Program-made: the position numbers and the translations under genes
Source of the DNA: Priapulus caudatus
Taxonomy: Eukaryota > Priapulida > Priapulimorpha > Priapulimorphida > Priapulidae
Direction: 5' to 3'
DNA length: 60,037 bases
NCBI RefSeq assembly: GCF_000485595.1
Contig: NW_014577300.1
Span: 272,683-332,719, forward strand
Shown here: positions 13,273 to 26,649 of the stretch, piece by piece
Numbering within the stretch: the stretch's first letter is position 1
Layout of the letters: the number at the start of each line of letters is the position of its first letter
Notes under the pieces: model-generated
The model's input: the letters and a program-made list of their open reading frames with translations, nothing else
What the model was told of the DNA's origin: nothing
Database searches by the model: none

Positions 13273-15573
13273 AAGGAACTCGGCTGCATGAGCATGGGCA
13301 GAGCGTTGGACGTGGATTATAAACCCATCCGATAGATCATTATATTTTGTGGCAAGCTGTTTCTATGAAATGGCTCAAATTAGAGTACTTTTATAAACGA
13401 ACTCTTTCTGCTTTACTTTGAACGCCTATCTACAGTTAAACATGATTGTATCAGGAACCGGTTCTGTAAAATTCTGTCACACTGCGGGTGCATTTCTAGG
13501 CCCGAGGCATGTGTGCTGCACCCACATTGACTATTATAATTTAGCACAGCAGATAATAGAGCAATCTTTTATTCAACAGCATCTGTGAGTCCTCCAGCGT
13601 GTCAAACATTAGTGCTATATCATCTGCAAAGTATTTATCGGTTATATAAATGGCAGAATGGCAACCACTTTGTCTTTGCGATCGAGTGAGACTAAGGTGT
13701 TCATGTTCTGCTATGGCTGTTCATAGCATAGTGTACAATGATGAATAGGTATGGTGCCAAATGTGTCTCCTCGGAGTACACCAGTCTATAATATCAAAGA
13801 ATTAAGTCAGTGTTTCCATCATCTGTAATTACTTGCACCACAGTGTTAGTGTACACCACCTTTAGGAATTCCGTATGCGAGTAGGATTTCAGAAAGTCAA
13901 CAAAAGTACAAATTTTAATATAATTATTACTACTAATAATATATGAAATAAATGACACATTTCATGAAGTCAACAAAAGTACAAATTTTAATATAATATT
14001 ACTAATAATTATATATGAAATAAATAATGAAATACGTAATAAAATGAACGGCATGTAATTTATTTAGAATAAAATAAAATAACCAATATATAATACTAAT
14101 TATCATCAAATAATATTATAGATAAACTGCAAATTAACTGTTATCTATTTATCGAACCTATTGTATAAGATAATGGTATTTTCTAATATTATTTGGTATT
14201 CTGATCAGGTAATTGATAATTAATATTTTATTACGCATTATATAGTCATTGCCACTCATGTATGCGTGAGTATATATCTAGATATAGATATATTGATTGA
14301 ATTGTGTGTAATTCCTTATCAAAATGCAATGCCGTCACGTTTCTTGTATTAATAGTGACCGCTCAGAATCCTGGGCAACCGTCGCTTCCTCCCGCAGCAT
14401 CCTAACTACATAGTGTCACTTTGCGCTTGATACACACATACACATTAAAACTCGCCCGTTTTGTGACAAATGCGTGTATCACTGTGTATCATTTTGTTTT
14501 CTCAGAGAGGTCGCTGCGGTGCGTGTCTAAATTACTAATACACATTAATTACACTGTCTCCGAGGCGTCCGATTAGTATTGATGCGCTGAGCTTACTAGG
14601 CATGACCTATATTATGTCTGGCTGACGCATGCGCCATGATTAAGGGAGTGTCTAGCCGCGACGCCGCCTGTCTGAAATGACCCAGCGATATTCAGGCGCG
14701 AAAAATCAATGCGACACACAATTGAATCACTCAGCACACAAATACTAACTAGTAGGCCTACATTTGACGCGGGACGATTACCAGTAATATTTCTGCCCTT
14801 GTCAACCCACGATACACAGGTGAATCTAACTTGCCGATGCGCCGCCCCGGTTATTGCATCGTTTCCTTATTACGTCGCGTATTCATTAGGCATCGTAGTC
14901 GTTTCACGTCTCGCAACGTTTCGGTATTAGGTCGTTTGCCCGTCACCCGTATAGTAAGTACTGATCACCAAACCAAATTACTCGAGACAGACACTATACT
15001 GTGATAAAACAAATGACCTCGCGTGCACACACTCTGTGCACGTTAAAATGACCAATAACTTCTATAAGACATGGTCACTCTCGATGGTCCTTCTGGTAGA
15101 TATTTTCTTCTAGTTTCGTGTGAAATAAATAGTTCCGTTGCAATATTGAAGAATCGGTTGTCAACCGACTAATCGTTATATCTGACCTAGGCGATGAGAA
15201 ATGATGATGAATGAAAATGAGATATTTTCGTATAGTTTTGTGTCAATAATTGCGTGCAGAATAAATCGCACTAAATAAAATAGCTACTAAACAGCAAGCA
15301 AAAGTTATTTTTTTCAAAACGTTGATTTATTGTTTTTGGCAGGACTACCTATATTGGGCATATTTGGCCATATTTAGCCTACCTATATTTGGCAGGACTA
15401 CCTATACCTATATATATATATATTGCGCATATTTGACATTTGCACATTCAACTCGAGTATTTTGTGCAGTGAGAAACACATTTTAGCTAAATATATAGCG
15501 CTGAATTTTCATTCTTTATCTTCAGCTAATGACAGATCCTGCAACGATTCTCTAACACTACTGTCGAACTTTC

Positions 15574-15620
<47 letters not shown>

Positions 15621-16760
15621 AAGCGCGTACACCGAGGCGTAATCAGAAGTCTCGTGCCTCTTTGGTGGCGTGTCCTCGTATGTTAACGTCACGAGGACTA
15701 TATAAAGTCTAGCCTAAAATACGCTGGGGAGTCATAGCATGGCTTTCAACTGGATATTGAAAATGGTTCCAGTGGCTTTGCAAAAGCCATTCTCCTTTGT
15801 CCCTTGCGCACGCAAAGCGTGGTTCCATCACGGTAGAATTTCGACGAATATTTTTTTTTCGTAAATTTGACTTGCATGGCCGATTCCCGCGTGTCTCGAC
15901 CATGCATTGTGATAACAAGTCCACTTCTGACAGTATGAAATGCGTAATATGCTCTTGTAAGGGGAGATTGGTCAATAATTATTCGAAAGGTTCAGTCAAG
16001 ACATGCGTGATAACCGCACTCGATCTATGTTTATTGTAGCAGCTCGTAATACTTGCGCGCTACGGAGGACGCGACAGACATTATACCACTAACGCGTCAA
16101 CATGTGTGTAAACGAACAATGATTGTGATAAAGCAGTGGAGTATACTATTGTTTATCATTTGCCTCATTTTAATTATAAATCCATTACACTGATTGAGTG
16201 TAGATAATTTATGGAATGCCGAAGTAAACGCAAATAAAAAGCATCTTGAATTAAGCGGGAAAACTGAATTAAATAGAATGAGCAGGAGGGTTTATCGGTC
16301 GAGTAAAGGTTGGTAAATTCAGATAAATGCGTTTTCAAGTATGGCACACAACTATATGAATAAAATGAAAACAAATGTTTTATTTTTAGAGGTAAACGTT
16401 TTATTTGCAGGAATGTTTTGACATTTATACAACTTAGAAATATTAAAACTGGGTTTATTACAAAATAAGTGTTTGAGAAAACGAAAACCGGACTTGATTA
16501 ACACATATTTCGTATGTCCATATCTACCGTGTGCATGATTTACCATTATTATATTAACGATCTACAGCTACCAGTCTATACTACTGCGTTATACACAGAA
16601 GCAAATGAAACAAAAAAGTTTGTATATAGCTATGAATTTACGTTCGCGGAATCTGTAATATCATGCGTTATCTCGTTCTTGGATTTATATTCCAAAGCTA
16701 TATAGATAGAAACTTAATTTATGTTAAACTGTTATAACCTTTATTAACGTTGTTAGATTT
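13273..16760. other. No gene recognised; short direct duplication and (AT)n
   Basis: Contains a roughly 73-bp direct duplication at about 13891-14035 (GTCAACAAAAGTACAAATTT in both copies), an (AT)n tract at 15576-15618 and otherwise AT-rich sequence. A weak tRNA-like string near 13280-13345 was not accepted. Confidence 0.55.
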
Positions 16761-16765
16761 TGATA

Positions 16766-16790
16766 CTTACCAGACTACAAATCTGGTAAG
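16766..16790 (-). other. Perfect hairpin just beyond the poly(A) signals
   Basis: CTTACCAGA and TCTGGTAAG form a 9-bp perfect stem with a 7-nt loop, 4 bases past the last AATAAA in the direction of transcription. Confidence 0.5.
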
Positions 16791-16793
16791 ATG

Positions 16794-16816
16794 TTTATTT
16801 TTTTATTTTTTTTATT
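16794..16816 (-). promoter_or_regulatory. Candidate poly(A) signals of the hemocytin-like gene
   Basis: Three AATAAA hexamers on the minus strand (16811-16816, 16802-16807, 16794-16799) lie about 245-265 bases past the stop codon in a T-rich plus-strand tract. A 9-bp perfect hairpin follows directly. Their position after the last exon is right for a 3' end, but such hexamers are frequent in this AT-rich sequence. Confidence 0.35.
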
Positions 16817-17060
16817 AATTTGTACTGTATATTATAACAGTAAATTGCGAGCAATCATGTAGTACTTTAGTAAAGTTGTACAAACGCTTAAGATTGACAT
16901 ATTTAATTTGTTTTTAATGCAATGTGTTTTTTAAACAAATTTTCGTAGTTTTTTTTAGGTGCGTTTGTGACACATTTTTCTCCGGACACATCACGTTTGC
17001 GCTGCATGGATGCGGCGGTTTTCAACCATGTGGTTGTAGAGGATGCGTAAGTCCGACAAT

Positions 17061-17731
17061 CTATTTGACGGGCACAACGGTGGGCAGGTCAAATCCGCTG
17101 TCACCGCCACTTAGTGAGCACACCGTACAGGCGCACGCTACCGGCTGCCTGTAGGTGTGCACGATTTCGTGTCCATTGTCACACTGCAGGACAACCTCAG
17201 CGCTCTCCTGCAATAAACAGAGGCAAAACGATTAGCTGATCGACATCCGAATTCAAAGATACATTTTTGTAGAAAATGCAACTCAAAACTTGACTCAGTA
17301 TGCAACTCTTATCATTATTTCGCGCGTCCATTTAAAATTCCGTTCTGAGAAACAATAAGGGGAAGGTTAAAGCTCGTCTCTTTTGTAAATGGAAAAGAAG
17401 GTTGTCATTATCTGTGGCGCTAGCTTTGCAATTAATGAAATGAGATACCTATTTAACAAGATATATGTGATAACAAAGATGCACAACAAGGAACAACATA
17501 GAAGGAAAGATAACAAGGAAAGCATAATAACCTCTTTCGTAACAGTGCAGCACTTGCAGTCCGACTCAAAATCATTTATCATCGTGTTAAAAGTGGAACT
17601 GGAATCGCAGGTTCCACCACATTCTTTCATTCCATAAACCGGTCTCTGGTTCCTACAAGTGGTACCACCTTCGGCACGCACCACAAACCGAACCTCCTTA
17701 CCTACTACTGGACGCGGTTCACATGTGCTTG
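17061..17731 (-). CDS. C-terminal cystine knot (CTCK) and stop codon
   Basis: Exons 17532-17731 and 17061-17207. The first encodes CEPRPVVGKEVRFVVRAEGG, then KECGGTCDSSSTFN and SDCKCCTVTKE. The second begins ESAEVVLQCDNGHEIVHTYR, has PVACACTVC and a short tail ending in PVVPVK before TAG at 17061-17063. The C-G-G-x-C-x-S-S, C-x-C-C and C-x-C-x-x-C pattern is the CTCK used for tail-to-tail disulphide dimerisation in VWF and mucins. The donor of the penultimate exon is GAG then GTTATT, weaker than the others, but phase and sequence both support it. Confidence 0.95.
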
Positions 17732-20677
17732 CTGGAAAACACAAAGAAAACATTACTTATCCAGGAACACCCTGGTAATAAATATAAATAAGATGTTTGT
17801 TATTATGTAAAATTTTTAATACAAAAAAGGCGTTTTCTGTCGTATGTTTCCTTGTTTATCCAGAAAAGGTTTTATTGAGGATAAGAAACTATTTACTTGA
17901 ATTATTAATTATTGTAAGGGAAACAACTGGTGTATAGAATAATTCCATTACAATTATTCGGTACTGAATAGTAAACACTTTCACCATGCAGGATTTAGTC
18001 ATTTTGAAAAACAGGAACTCTACAATGGTAAACTGCAAATTCCAGTATTGATCCCTTGGAATAGATGTTTGAAGTAAGCGCACAATTTACAATACGAAAA
18101 TGCGGGGAGACTCAACTTACGCGGATTGGTGATAATTGGTATATCCGTGCATTCGTAACAGCAGCCTGAGCTATCTAAGATTTGCTGTTCCTGAAAGAGC
18201 AAAAACAAACACTTTTGTAAGTATACCAGTACTAGAACATTCCGAAACGCTAATTGTGAACACCATCTAACAACAAATTGAGCAGTAAACCGAATCCTTT
18301 TGCATCTATCCCTTTATCTTAATAATTCAAACTAATTTGTTTGTCGTGTATTTGCTAAAATAAAATAGCGAAAGGAACGCCAAAGTACGCTCTCAGCTTA
18401 CCCTAGGACACTGTGGAGGTGAACACTCCTTGTACTGCTGTCTAACCTCACCATTTCTTCTGCATTCATTTATAACGCACTCAGATTCTGGACTGGTCCA
18501 GGTCTCTCCAACCTACCGCAAGTAACAAGAGCATTTCATCTGAGAGTTGCACAAAACTTTTGGCACGAAAATTATACTACGTAACTATTTTGCTATATTT
18601 TTGTTTTCAGAGTGTAATTGTTTATACTGTCAACGATGCTTAATGATTGCCTCTGACATTAGCAGAGAAATCTTCGAATGAACTATCGTATATATGTATG
18701 ATAGTTCACTCGAACCATGAAAAACTTAATGCATCAATGACCTACCTCGTAAAGTTTGCCATTGTCCTCACACTTGTCCCTGATACACTCACCGCAGCAA
18801 ATATTGCGTTCAGGTCTTGGTGGAACGTATATCTCAGACTATAAGAACAAAAGGAATGCAAATTTCCTTGAATTATCACTTCTGTAGATGGTAGATATAT
18901 TATATAACAATATTAATATATATAATATTATTATTAATATAAACACTATAAACAGTCGTGGAGCTAAGGAACATATAGAAGACCGGATTGGTATGGCAAG
19001 CATCTGACGTAATATTCTAACTATAGCAATAATATTGCGAATCATGCATGACTCACTCGCTTGCAGTCAGTCTTGCACGAGGTTACACTCAGCAAGGCAT
19101 AGACTCCGGTACCGTCAGGATTTGGCTGACAACTATATAGCTTGCATGGGTCTCCATCCGGTGAAGGCCAAGTTTCATGCTCCTGTGAGAGTTGGAGCAC
19201 GTTCAATAATGCAATATTCTTGGTACATTTTCAGAATATTACTTTAATAATCTACGCTTTCGGCGTAAGGCAAACGTGATTAAATTAGATTGATGACTTC
19301 GCGGGATAACAATAATAATAAAGAATAAATGCGTTCACAATTAACTTAGTAAAAGCTGAAAATCAATTGCTAAAACGAAATAAACGTTTCTCATTTAAAT
19401 TCAACATCCTTGACCTTTGACTTGAATCTTTTAATGATGGCCTTGGTGAATGTAGCACCAATCATTTTCACAAGGAAACGTTTACGAAAATAAACCACTC
19501 TTACCAGATACACGTGCTCGTTGAACTTGCACCTCATCTTGACAACGTCCGGGCAGCATTTGCCATGTGTTTCTACTGGTTCATATTCCTGCAATTAAGA
19601 ATCAAGCGATAAATGTAGATAAGAGCTATAGGTAAAAATAATTTGTTAAGAGTAATTCGTCTGCGATAATTAAGGAATTTTACAGTTATATGTACATCTG
19701 CAATTCATCTACCTCCGTTATTTTCGGACATTTTTCGATTTCACAGACGGGATCGTAGAAGTTATCAGCAGGGCCTGGTTGCCTCTTCACACATTGACAG
19801 TGCTTACATAGTCCGTCATTCCAGGTCTCATTGGGCTGAAACATAGTTAATAAGTTTGTTATGTAGACCTTTCCTCGCACATGCGTTATACATCTATACT
19901 AAAATTTACTAAGGATCAATAAAAGAGAGGAGACCAAGAGGCGCACCACCTAGTCAACATGCATAGAGTGGATGGCGTGGGTCTGAGACGAGGATTTCAC
20001 GAATGAATACGCGACGATTTACACATATTTTTGGGATATTTACATTTGTTAGGCTTTCATTGAAGTTTTCCAACATATAAAAGAACACTTTGTTAATCAG
20101 TATACCAGTGACTGTCCATGTTAATGCACCCATTATAATTGCGGATAGCATATTCCAGTCAATAACAACAGTGTTGGACAATGAATCGATAGTTGTTTCC
20201 AGATAACGCGAGCAGGAGATGCTTCTGATAGCAATGGTAGCGCGTAATGTTTAAAACCAGGAGTGAATAAAAGCGCAAAAAATAAATTTATTCACCCATG
20301 ATGAAATGAATTGGAAGACCAACATATATTAACGAATGGTGATTGTAATCTTAAGCGACGTTCGGACTTCTAGCTGGTACATTCTGTCAAGAATTTACCC
20401 GCATTATTTGGATATATACCTCATACTCAACGACTCGATCCCTTCCTACAACGGTTTCATTGTACAGGCACTTGTTTGCTGGATAAACTGGAAAGGAAAT
20501 TTACGCCTAATATAAATAAATAAATATATAGTTAAATAAATCGTTAAATAAATAATTGATAAAAATAAAAAATGAGTATGTGGTTGTGCGTATACGCGTG
20601 TGCGCGTGTTATAGTGCGCCTGTGTGTCCCTGTGTGTCCTTGTGGGTGCGTGCGTGCGTGCTCAGGTCCTGCGTATT

Positions 20678-20758
<81 letters not shown>

Positions 20759-21956
20759 ATGCATGCTAACGACCTCGTGTACGCGCGTGTCTGTAAGAAA
20801 CTGTGTCAACTGTGTAACTAAATTATCTACAAAAGCACGGTAATGATTCTAGAGAACCGTATCATCGTATAATAAATTCGATAAATTTAAGATTCGCACA
20901 TACCATTATGTCATAAAACAAGATGTGTGCACCAAAAAACACGACATTCTTAGAGACTGATATTGAATCAATATACATATTATTTACATACTTTTTATGG
21001 TCTCCATTACTATTGCAATTATAGAACAAGAATGGCTATGTATAAAGTATATACAATATATTATATTACATATATATATATATATATATTATATATATTA
21101 TAACTAAGTATACTACTCACCGCAATTGTACGTTTCACAGCACTTATCAGGGATCTTTTGCTGTTCCAGAACAAAGCCACCTGTGCATACAGGTGGTGCG
21201 GGGCACTGATCTGGTACACACACTTTAATGTACGTCTCACAGCAGTAGTTGTTGTCTCTCTGTAAGACCTCTCCTATATCCAGCTCTGGGGTTTCGGGAA
21301 GAGGGCACATTGCGTCTGGAGAACATTCTAAAAATTGAGAAACAATGGATAAATGAAGAAAGCTAGGTGAAAATCTTTAGGGAATACCGATTATTGCTGC
21401 CAAAGGTCAGATCTGAAATATTTTCAATTTCAATCTTTCGAGGTCGATGTAAATCGGGGGGCGGGATTCACAGTTTCCGCGGTGAATATCAAATTATCAA
21501 TACATTAGTCCAAGAGTCACATCATCGAAAAATAATTCAATCGAAAAAATACACATAGCGTCGGAACGGATCTGCACTGCCAATATATAACTACCTAATA
21601 GTCAGGTCCACTGCGAATGCAAATGGACATAGATGCGAATATTCTTTCGACATATACGATACAAAACAACGATATAGCGTACTGCATTCGAAATAACGAC
21701 AGCATCCTCCCGCATTGACGACCTCCACTGGCACTTGATCAAACTCGCACTTTGGTACAACGATCGGTGGGCATGTATTGGGATTGCACACTGCAACACA
21801 CACGAGGAACAATGAATGTGAGCAAATTAAAATTATATCAGAGGATACTGAGTGTTTATATATATATAATTATATATTCCAAGTGGTTATTTGTAACAAC
21901 CTACAGCAGATAAATCAACCTCGTTTTATATACCACCATCTCATTTACTCTACAAG

Positions 21957-22005
<49 letters not shown>

Positions 22006-22119
22006 GTACACGCGCGCGACACACACACACACGACACCACGTACCGACGACCGACGTTACCAACGGTCCCGTACCNNNNNNNNNNTACTAACTACTACTT
22101 ACTACTTACTACTACATAG

Positions 22120-22161
<42 letters not shown>

Positions 22162-22220
22162 GCACGCGCGCGCACGCACACACACACGCACGTACGCACG
22201 CACGCACGCACGCGCGCGCG

Positions 22221-22253
<33 letters not shown>

Positions 22254-23131
22254 TTAATTAATTATTTTATTTATTTATTTATTTAACTGCAACATTTCAC
22301 TATAATACTTTACTTTGCTCACTGCAACGGTAGTTACACAAAGAAACGTTATCATAGGTAAGAGATTAGCTGTGCGTGTATCTAGCCGTTTGTTAACGAC
22401 TAGATACAACTTTCGACTTACGACTCTTACGACGACTACGATACTTACGACACTCGTATGATGGACAGCATTTGTCAGCCGGTTTGTTTGGGATCAACTG
22501 CTTGCTTTCACCGCAGAAAGGTGCTGAATCACATTGGCTCTCGTTGCAGATCTATGATTAGATGATACAACCATTTACATTTCATGAATACTATTTATCT
22601 GGCTTTCTTAATACAGACCCGTTACTTATGGAAAAAAAAGTTCAACGTATATTTAAATACGCGCACGACGACGAGCTAATGAAAACTTTTACATCACTCG
22701 TATATTTTGACTATATACGAATTAAAACTAGCTACCACGATTTCACTTTCTATTAGTTTCTAAACAATGACCGCACGTGCGCACATGACCGCAAACACTA
22801 CACATATGCGCAAGCACACGCCCACGCAGACACGCATGCACACGCGCACCTACTCATGCACGCGCGCACGAACCAACGAAAACACGCACGCACTCACCCA
22901 CAGATACACAACGCACGAACGCAGTACATATATATGACGTGAATGTTATTCTATTTATTTTATACGCTAAATTTAGCTTTTGACCTCAAGTTTTAGAAAG
23001 GTGGTTTCGCTTACCTTGGAGTAAGTTTCGCAGCAGTATCTGTCATCGATGATAATCTGCTCTCCCTCTTCAATCGTAGGTACCACCGACTCCCTGCATG
23101 TTGCCTCGTCGGGGCACACTGTACAGGGAAG

Positions 23132-23229
<98 letters not shown>

Positions 23230-26200
23230 GTATATAGTTAGGACGAAAGTAAAATAAACGCAATGGAAATGGTCAGACGGCTACCGCGGTATGTATCTTA
23301 TGACAACAATAATAAGAAATGACAATATCTGATACAACCGCTCGAGGTTTAGCTAACTTGGAAGTGTTGCAATTTGGTTCTTTGCACTGGTAACTTCCAA
23401 AAAACTCTTAAGCCAAAGATGGCATAGAGATTGTCCACATGCCAGTTTCTTGCTCATATTTTTATATGTATGCGTATGACTACGAAATTCCATCCGTGAC
23501 CAGTAATAAATCTTAATCATGAGGCTATAGGTCCCGTTTCTCTCATTATACAAAGTATTCACAATTACGTTTTAAAGGCAAGTGACATTTGCGTTTAGGC
23601 CGCTCGTCTTGCAGCCTGTAAGCTCACTGACTTAGCACCATCCATTAAACAAGGACACACATGCACACGTAAGAACACACGCGCACGTATATACGCAAGT
23701 GTGGACATGCTATAATTACATGAGACGATTTTACTGACCACAGACGACAGATGTGCAGCATTGATTCAGAGCAACCACGCTTTGAATCTGGTCGAACGGG
23801 CAGATAGGTAAGACCTCTGGTGGACACTTCCGATCATCGCACTCTGAAATAAGCAAACATAACACTTTTCATATACCGCATACGGATATAAGCAAGTCAT
23901 AATTATTAGCCTAAAAAACACCAATTGGAGGCTTGTCGGGAACTTTCCACGGGAATATCTGTAACTCACCGCAGTTGTATTCAGCGCAGCACTTGCCCGG
24001 CAGCTCGTACTTGTTCAGTCTTTCGCTATCGCTACATGACGGTGGAGGAGGACAGAACTCGTGGGTGCAGGCCTTGCCACTCTCTGTGCACATACACACA
24101 GTGCATTCATTCACTCGCCACTCGTCTCCAACCTAAGACAAGAAAGGCAAAACTCGTGCGTAAAATTGGTATAGTATCTATGCTCAGTTCACGGTAATTT
24201 CTACCACGTTACATATAGGGTGACATATTATAAAGCTGGAGACCTACCTTAGTTCCTAAGCCATTATTAAAGTCAGAGGCTGAGAAACTTTGCTATTTTG
24301 ATTTCGCTTATAATAATTGCTTAAAATAATGAATGAAGGATGGCAAACACCTCGAGTCCGATTGCAATAATTAATATAATATTGTATGAACTCACAATAT
24401 GTCCTTCGGAGTCGCACGGCTCTTCTGTTAAATAAAGAACGAAATAATTGATACACACACACAAACAAGTTGAAAATGCTTCAATATTTGCAAATAGGTA
24501 AATGCTATGAAAAACATAGTAATCCGCCCGGATTTATCGATATGAATACCCGTGAACAGTCACATTGTTTTGATATTAGCTCTATTCGATATCATTTGAA
24601 CTAATGCCAGACTCAGTGCATTACTGACCACAACTTCCAATCTCCTTGCATTGGCCATCCACGTCAATAAGACCAGGTGGGCAGAAGCAACCGCTGACGG
24701 GTGGTGACTTGCAGATTTCAGGATTAAAGTGTTCATAGTTAGCGCAAGTCATCTCACAGACGGAGCCACACTCCTGGTATTGCAACTCGCCCTCGCAGTT
24801 AATCGCTACAAAATGATCAACAGACGCTCATACAACAAAACCACTAGGCTGTGCCAGGCTACATATGGTCAGGCGTGAGGTCAGGCGTATGGTCAGGCGT
24901 ATGGTCAGGCGTGAGGTCAGGCGTATGGTCAGGCGTCAGGCGGGTTAGGCGTGATTCATAGCGGAACTACACATACATACATGTTATCAGGAGTTAATAA
25001 TGACAAATTTGTCATTATTTGACAATTTTGTCATTATTATCTCCTGTTGGTATCTAGATATACTAGAGCGTTCAAGGTGCGAAACCTGCAAGGATTCGAA
25101 GAACGAATGAGGATATGCCACCCATGCGTTTTCGAACAATAAATTCCATATTCAATAAATAATAATACTATGACCCTATCAGCAAATTACTTCAATCGAT
25201 AAACCTAATAATTAATGACTAGATAATAAATAATTTCACTCAACTATCAATAGGTAAATAAATCAATGATTTATAACAATACAAAGGCGCTACGGTAACT
25301 CACGGCAAATGTCATCCGTTCGCCAGTCAAGACAGATTCCACTCAGAGCACAGATGCCGGCGTAAATAGATAGTGCAGAACAGCTAGTACTGTTCAGCGC
25401 ACTCGGGTCCTGCGTGCACTTCACGTCGATCAAGCATGACTCGTAATAGAGGTTCGGATCAACAATGGCGTGGCAGCGCCTGAAGTTCTCGTTCCAGATG
25501 GCATCGCACATCGTAGTTGGATTTCCGTAGTCACACTCTGGTGTCGGCTTCACCTGTCGTAACGATTCCAGCATTACAGGTAAAATTTCAGCATTAATTT
25601 CAGAATAATTAATTTCAGCATTTCAGAGTCACTGTTATGTGCTCAGCCGATGTGACATCGTCGAACTATCGTCGCAACAGTTGTGAAAGATTCAAGACGC
25701 GCACGAATTTTTATGATCTGGCGCTGTTTTGGGAGAGACTCTATACATAGAATAGCGTCAGATTGTAAAAGATTTCTAGGGTACAATTTATTGGTCCAGG
25801 TATATATGTGCTTATCGCGTCATAGTGAGACAAAGTGATCGCTCAGGTTTGCTGTAGGTATGTTGATTTAGGCAATTTCTCTTAATGTTATTGATTGCAG
25901 GAATGACTTGCATGAATAACGGCTGACTTTACTTCTATCCGCAGAGACAGACATGTGTGCCTTTTAGGGCAGTGATAGGGCAGTGCTTAGGCCTTCTTCA
26001 AACACATACGCTACATACCTCACAGTTCACTGTGGGGTCATTGGGATCCACTAGCCAGCTATAACCGAACTCATCTGAGTCAGTAGTGATTACGCCATCA
26101 CTCGTCAACAAATCGTCCGATCGGTTGTGGTTGCATGGTCCTAAAGATCGATGGATTATTCACATCAGTATGACGCGTTCGATATTATCAGTACATCTAA

Positions 26201-26239
26201 CACGTCATCATATTATCATATATATATGGGTGTGTACGT

Positions 26240-26328
<89 letters not shown>

Positions 26329-26367
26329 CGCACACACGCACACACGCACACACGTACGCACGCACCA

Positions 26368-26415
<48 letters not shown>

Positions 26416-26617
26416 CACACACATGCACACATACACACATACATACAATGTGTTGAATAAATAAGTTATTTTTTAAATTATTGTATTGATGACACAGGAT
26501 TTTATACTACCATCCATTTCATTGTACTAGAGACACGCACACGCGCGCGCACGCTGACACACACGCGCGCGCACACGCACACGCACACACACATACACGC
26601 ACGCACGCACGCACGTA

Positions 26618-26649
<32 letters not shown>

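Noticed and set aside
12801-13335. Several overlapping open frames of 97-136 codons on both strands, rich in Cys/His/Arg
   Set aside because: They are translations of the 18-bp minisatellite, which lacks stop codons; no gene signals.
13280-13345. tRNA-like string (GGGCAGAGCGTTGGACG then ATTATAAACCC), possibly a SINE head
   Set aside because: Box A and box B are both poor matches and no cloverleaf or SINE tail could be drawn.
19954-20181. 75-codon minus-strand frame inside a VWC intron, with a hydrophobic stretch
   Set aside because: No family recognised, and adding it as an exon would break the clean phase match of the flanking VWC exons.
26086-26460. Open frames with poly-His/Thr or Tyr/Ile tracts
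   Set aside because: Translated CA/TA/CGCA microsatellite. The same applies at 20556-20843, 29194-29421, 33807-34114, 35704-36157 and 41717-42463.
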